From positions 186,001 through 250,000 of the forward strand of contig NZ_NKFP01000007.1 of NCBI RefSeq assembly GCF_002215035.1: 64,000 nucleotides of DNA. Reading direction: 5' to 3'. Below are positions 62,317 through 64,000 of this stretch, in pieces. The stretch comes from Leptolyngbya ohadii IS1. Its GTDB lineage: Bacteria; Cyanobacteriota; Cyanobacteriia; Elainellales; Elainellaceae. Under the pieces are notes generated by a model, which did not search any database, was not told the DNA's origin, and saw only the letters and a program-made list of their open reading frames with translations. The translations under genes were made by a program, and so were the position numbers. The stretch's first letter is position 1, and the number at the start of each line of letters is the position of its first letter.

Positions 62317-63159
62317 TTATTTGAGGAGTTCTGAATAGATCCATCCCGTTTGCCCATTGACCTGAACTTGATACCAAAGCTGCTCAGAGCTGTTGGTTTG
62401 CTTAGCCAGGATCTTTACCGAAGTCCCATTGGAAATTTTTGCAATGGTTTCGACCTCTGTGCTGGGCTGAATTCTCAAATTCGCATAGCCATCCTCTGCT
62501 TGAACTATTCGATCTTGAGAGGAAGACGGTTCGCTGAATTGGCTGGAACTGGGCATTTCAGCCGACTGGTCTTGTAAATCTCCCCATTCTTCTTCAAGGA
62601 CGTTCAGCCTGCGAATCGCCTCATCGCTTTGAATGCCCCACTGGTGAGGAGCCATCATGCCGCGACCACAGATAATTCCTCCCCGAAATCCAATAAAAGA
62701 GCAAGCCCCTTTGACCTCACCTTTTGGCTCAAGACCATTACCTTGATGCTTATAGAGCGTGTTGACGTAGAACCCTCGTTGTAGCAGTTGTTCGTCTGTA
62801 AGACCACTTCCAATCCAGACATTTTGTAGAAAACCCTTTAAGAAGGAGTCGGAGAGAATAAAATCTCTGAGTTTTTGATTTTCAGGCGGTAGGAATGATT
62901 GGAAGTCGTCTGAATTGTTTGCTAGATGTTCTTCCTGCGTTTGCTGAACAGTTTTTGAGCTTTGGACATCTGGCTGTGGGAGAGACGAGGCTTGAGAGTT
63001 ATGATCACTGGATTGAGTAACTTCAGTCTGAGAAGGAGTTGAAGTCTGAGGTACCGACGTACAGGAGACCGTCGTTGCAACAACTAGTCCAGTAAGGACA
63101 GAACTTATATTCAGGGCACGAAAACTGGAAACTTGCTTCACCAGGAAAATGACTAACAC
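62317..63159 (-). CDS. SH3-domain lipoprotein
   Basis: A 280-residue protein with an N-terminal lipoprotein signal (ISSVLTGLVVATTVSCTS, Cys33 as the likely lipidation site), a Ser/Gln/Thr-rich linker (~35-85), a helical middle region with a few Cys (GACSFIGFRGGIICGRG) and a C-terminal SH3b domain (~215-280: QAEDGYANLRIQPSTEVETI, GTSVKILAKQTNSSEQLWYQV, GQTGWIYSELL). Attached to a membrane and probably wall-associated. Other in-frame starts are not better. Not adjacent to the other SH3 gene at 57588. Confidence 0.82.
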   Translation of the reverse strand: MLVIFLVKQVSSFRALNISSVLTGLVVATTVSCTSVPQTSTPSQTEVTQSSDHNSQASSLPQPDVQSSKTVQQTQEEHLANNSDDFQSFLPPENQKLRDFILSDSFLKGFLQNVWIGSGLTDEQLLQRGFYVNTLYKHQGNGLEPKGEVKGACSFIGFRGGIICGRGMMAPHQWGIQSDEAIRRLNVLEEEWGDLQDQSAEMPSSSQFSEPSSSQDRIVQAEDGYANLRIQPSTEVETIAKISNGTSVKILAKQTNSSEQLWYQVQVNGQTGWIYSELLK

Positions 63160-63596
63160 TACAATTCAATTGTGCCCTTACAATAATATTGTCTAACTCA
63201 ATAGAATAAAGTTGAGTTAAAGGTTGAGCATTTTGTTGATGAATATTTTGTGTATGTAGAAAGGTATGAATTTGCACATGATTTAGATTACTTCCTTGTA
63301 TAACTCACACTTGTTAAGCAGTGGAGTAAGTGCCTTTTGTTTCACCTTCTATGATTTGAGCATCGGAGTAGTGTGAGATTCATACCATAATGCGCCTAAC
63401 ATCTTCCGAGGTATGGTGCATGTGCTAGGAGTCGATGCCTCACACTGCTGCCGCAGGTAGGTTGGCACTCCATAGAGCTTCATCAAGTATTACTTTGCAA
63501 TATGAAGTTTTTGCTACATTAATCTATTAGTGAGTTGAAAGAATTTTAGAGACTGGAATAATTACAAGAAGCTTTGACAGCCTTCTAACTATCGTT
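63160..63596. other. Divergent intergenic region
   Basis: About 440 bp between the lipoprotein gene (minus) and the partial gene (plus). It is AT-rich and should contain both promoters. No repeat or RNA gene is recognised. Confidence 0.4.
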
Positions 63597-64000
63597 ATGT
63601 TAAGCAAGTCTATATTTTCCAATTCTCCCCAGTCCTCACGTGCTGCTGTTTTACCCACTTCTCAAGGAACCAGAGATAGAGACGATTTCTTGAGTAGCGC
63701 TAAACTGATCGGGACTCTTCGAGCTAACTCAACGCCAGCCACGCTTAGGATAAGAGGCAAGCTCGATCGCAACGATCGGGTTGATTATTTCAGGATAGAC
63801 GTTGCGCCAGGTGCAGCATTTTCAACCCAAATTGATAGCGGTACAATTCGAGGAGGACGCATAAGAGCTACCTCCTACGTCGAGGTTCCTGGACAACCGC
63901 TGCAAAAATCTCAAACAGTGATCTACCGTCCTGGCTCCTACTCTCAGGAAACTAGCGTGCCATTTGTGAATAACCTAGGCTTTACGCTTCGCATTTATAC
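63597..64000 (+). CDS. Hypothetical protein, 5' part only (runs off right edge)
   Basis: An open frame from ATG 63597 to the right edge (MLSKSIFSNSPQSSRAAVLP; 134 full codons). It continues with RGKLDRNDRVDYFRIDVAPG, a beta-strand pattern found in bacterial pre-peptidase C-terminal domains and in cyanobacterial exported proteins, and with IYRPGSYSQETSVPF. No signal peptide is seen. I do not recognise the full protein; only the start is available. Confidence 0.6.
   Translation, partial: MLSKSIFSNSPQSSRAAVLPTSQGTRDRDDFLSSAKLIGTLRANSTPATLRIRGKLDRNDRVDYFRIDVAPGAAFSTQIDSGTIRGGRIRATSYVEVPGQPLQKSQTVIYRPGSYSQETSVPFVNNLGFTLRIY

Noticed and set aside
1-64000. tRNA, rRNA or CRISPR arrays
   Set aside because: No cloverleaf-like GGTTCGAATCC-type arm with flanks, rRNA segment or regularly spaced repeat array was noticed.

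Overview
The window is cyanobacterial. The evidence is the abundance of GCGATCGC (HIP1-type) palindromes, multi-PAS/GAF sensor kinases, CHAT and NACHT STAND proteins, RTX-repeat proteins and cyanobacterial-style dispersed repeats. A filamentous Leptolyngbya- or Oscillatoria-like genome fits, but the genus is not resolved. No rRNA, tRNA or CRISPR array was seen.

Layout. (1) 1-12.5 kb is a signalling block: a multi-PAS/GAF sensor running off the left edge, a REC-PAS-histidine kinase split by an insertion sequence, a five-PAS HisKA_2 kinase upstream of it, and a GAF-GAF kinase. (2) 9.5-22.3 kb is rich in repeats and mobile DNA. It holds an IS4-type remnant, several copies of a hairpin-bearing dispersed repeat, a 197-bp element with Tn3-type 38-bp inverted ends, a CHAT-NTPase-TPR protein and a NACHT-HEAT protein whose 3' end is cut by an ISAzo13-type element. 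(3) 22.4-31 kb is a minus-strand run: secreted protein, membrane protein, alkylsulfatase, YqhA-like protein, two DUF1254/DUF1214 proteins and a SulP transporter. (4) 31-49 kb holds a Tat-exported lipase next to a second identical IS, an outer-membrane protein, a GDSL-RTX esterase, a DUF362 protein, a formylglycine-generating enzyme, an AraC regulator, an arylsulfatase, an RTX protein, a ClC-type channel and an MscS-type channel. (5) 49-59.5 kb looks like a plasmid or integrated-element backbone: Rep-like wHTH protein, RHH repressor with two operators, a row of small membrane and coiled-coil proteins, and a membrane-anchored FtsK/TraB-like ATPase. The ATPase gene is followed by 13 copies of ACCCCGA. 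(6) 59.5-64 kb holds a pentapeptide-repeat membrane protein, HU, an SH3 lipoprotein and a partial gene.

How the parts work together. Alkylsulfatase, arylsulfatase with its maturation enzyme, and SulP form a plausible sulfate-ester scavenging locus. Six genes (secreted protein, GDSL-RTX, arylsulfatase, RTX protein, ClC, MscS) share a previously unlisted promoter motif, roughly CATATnnYTTTTTnGC, usually with 11-bp-spaced direct repeats, suggesting one response regulator controls them. The 49-59 kb module may be a DNA-translocation system with its own recognition repeats.

Functions rest on motifs read by eye; no database search was run.
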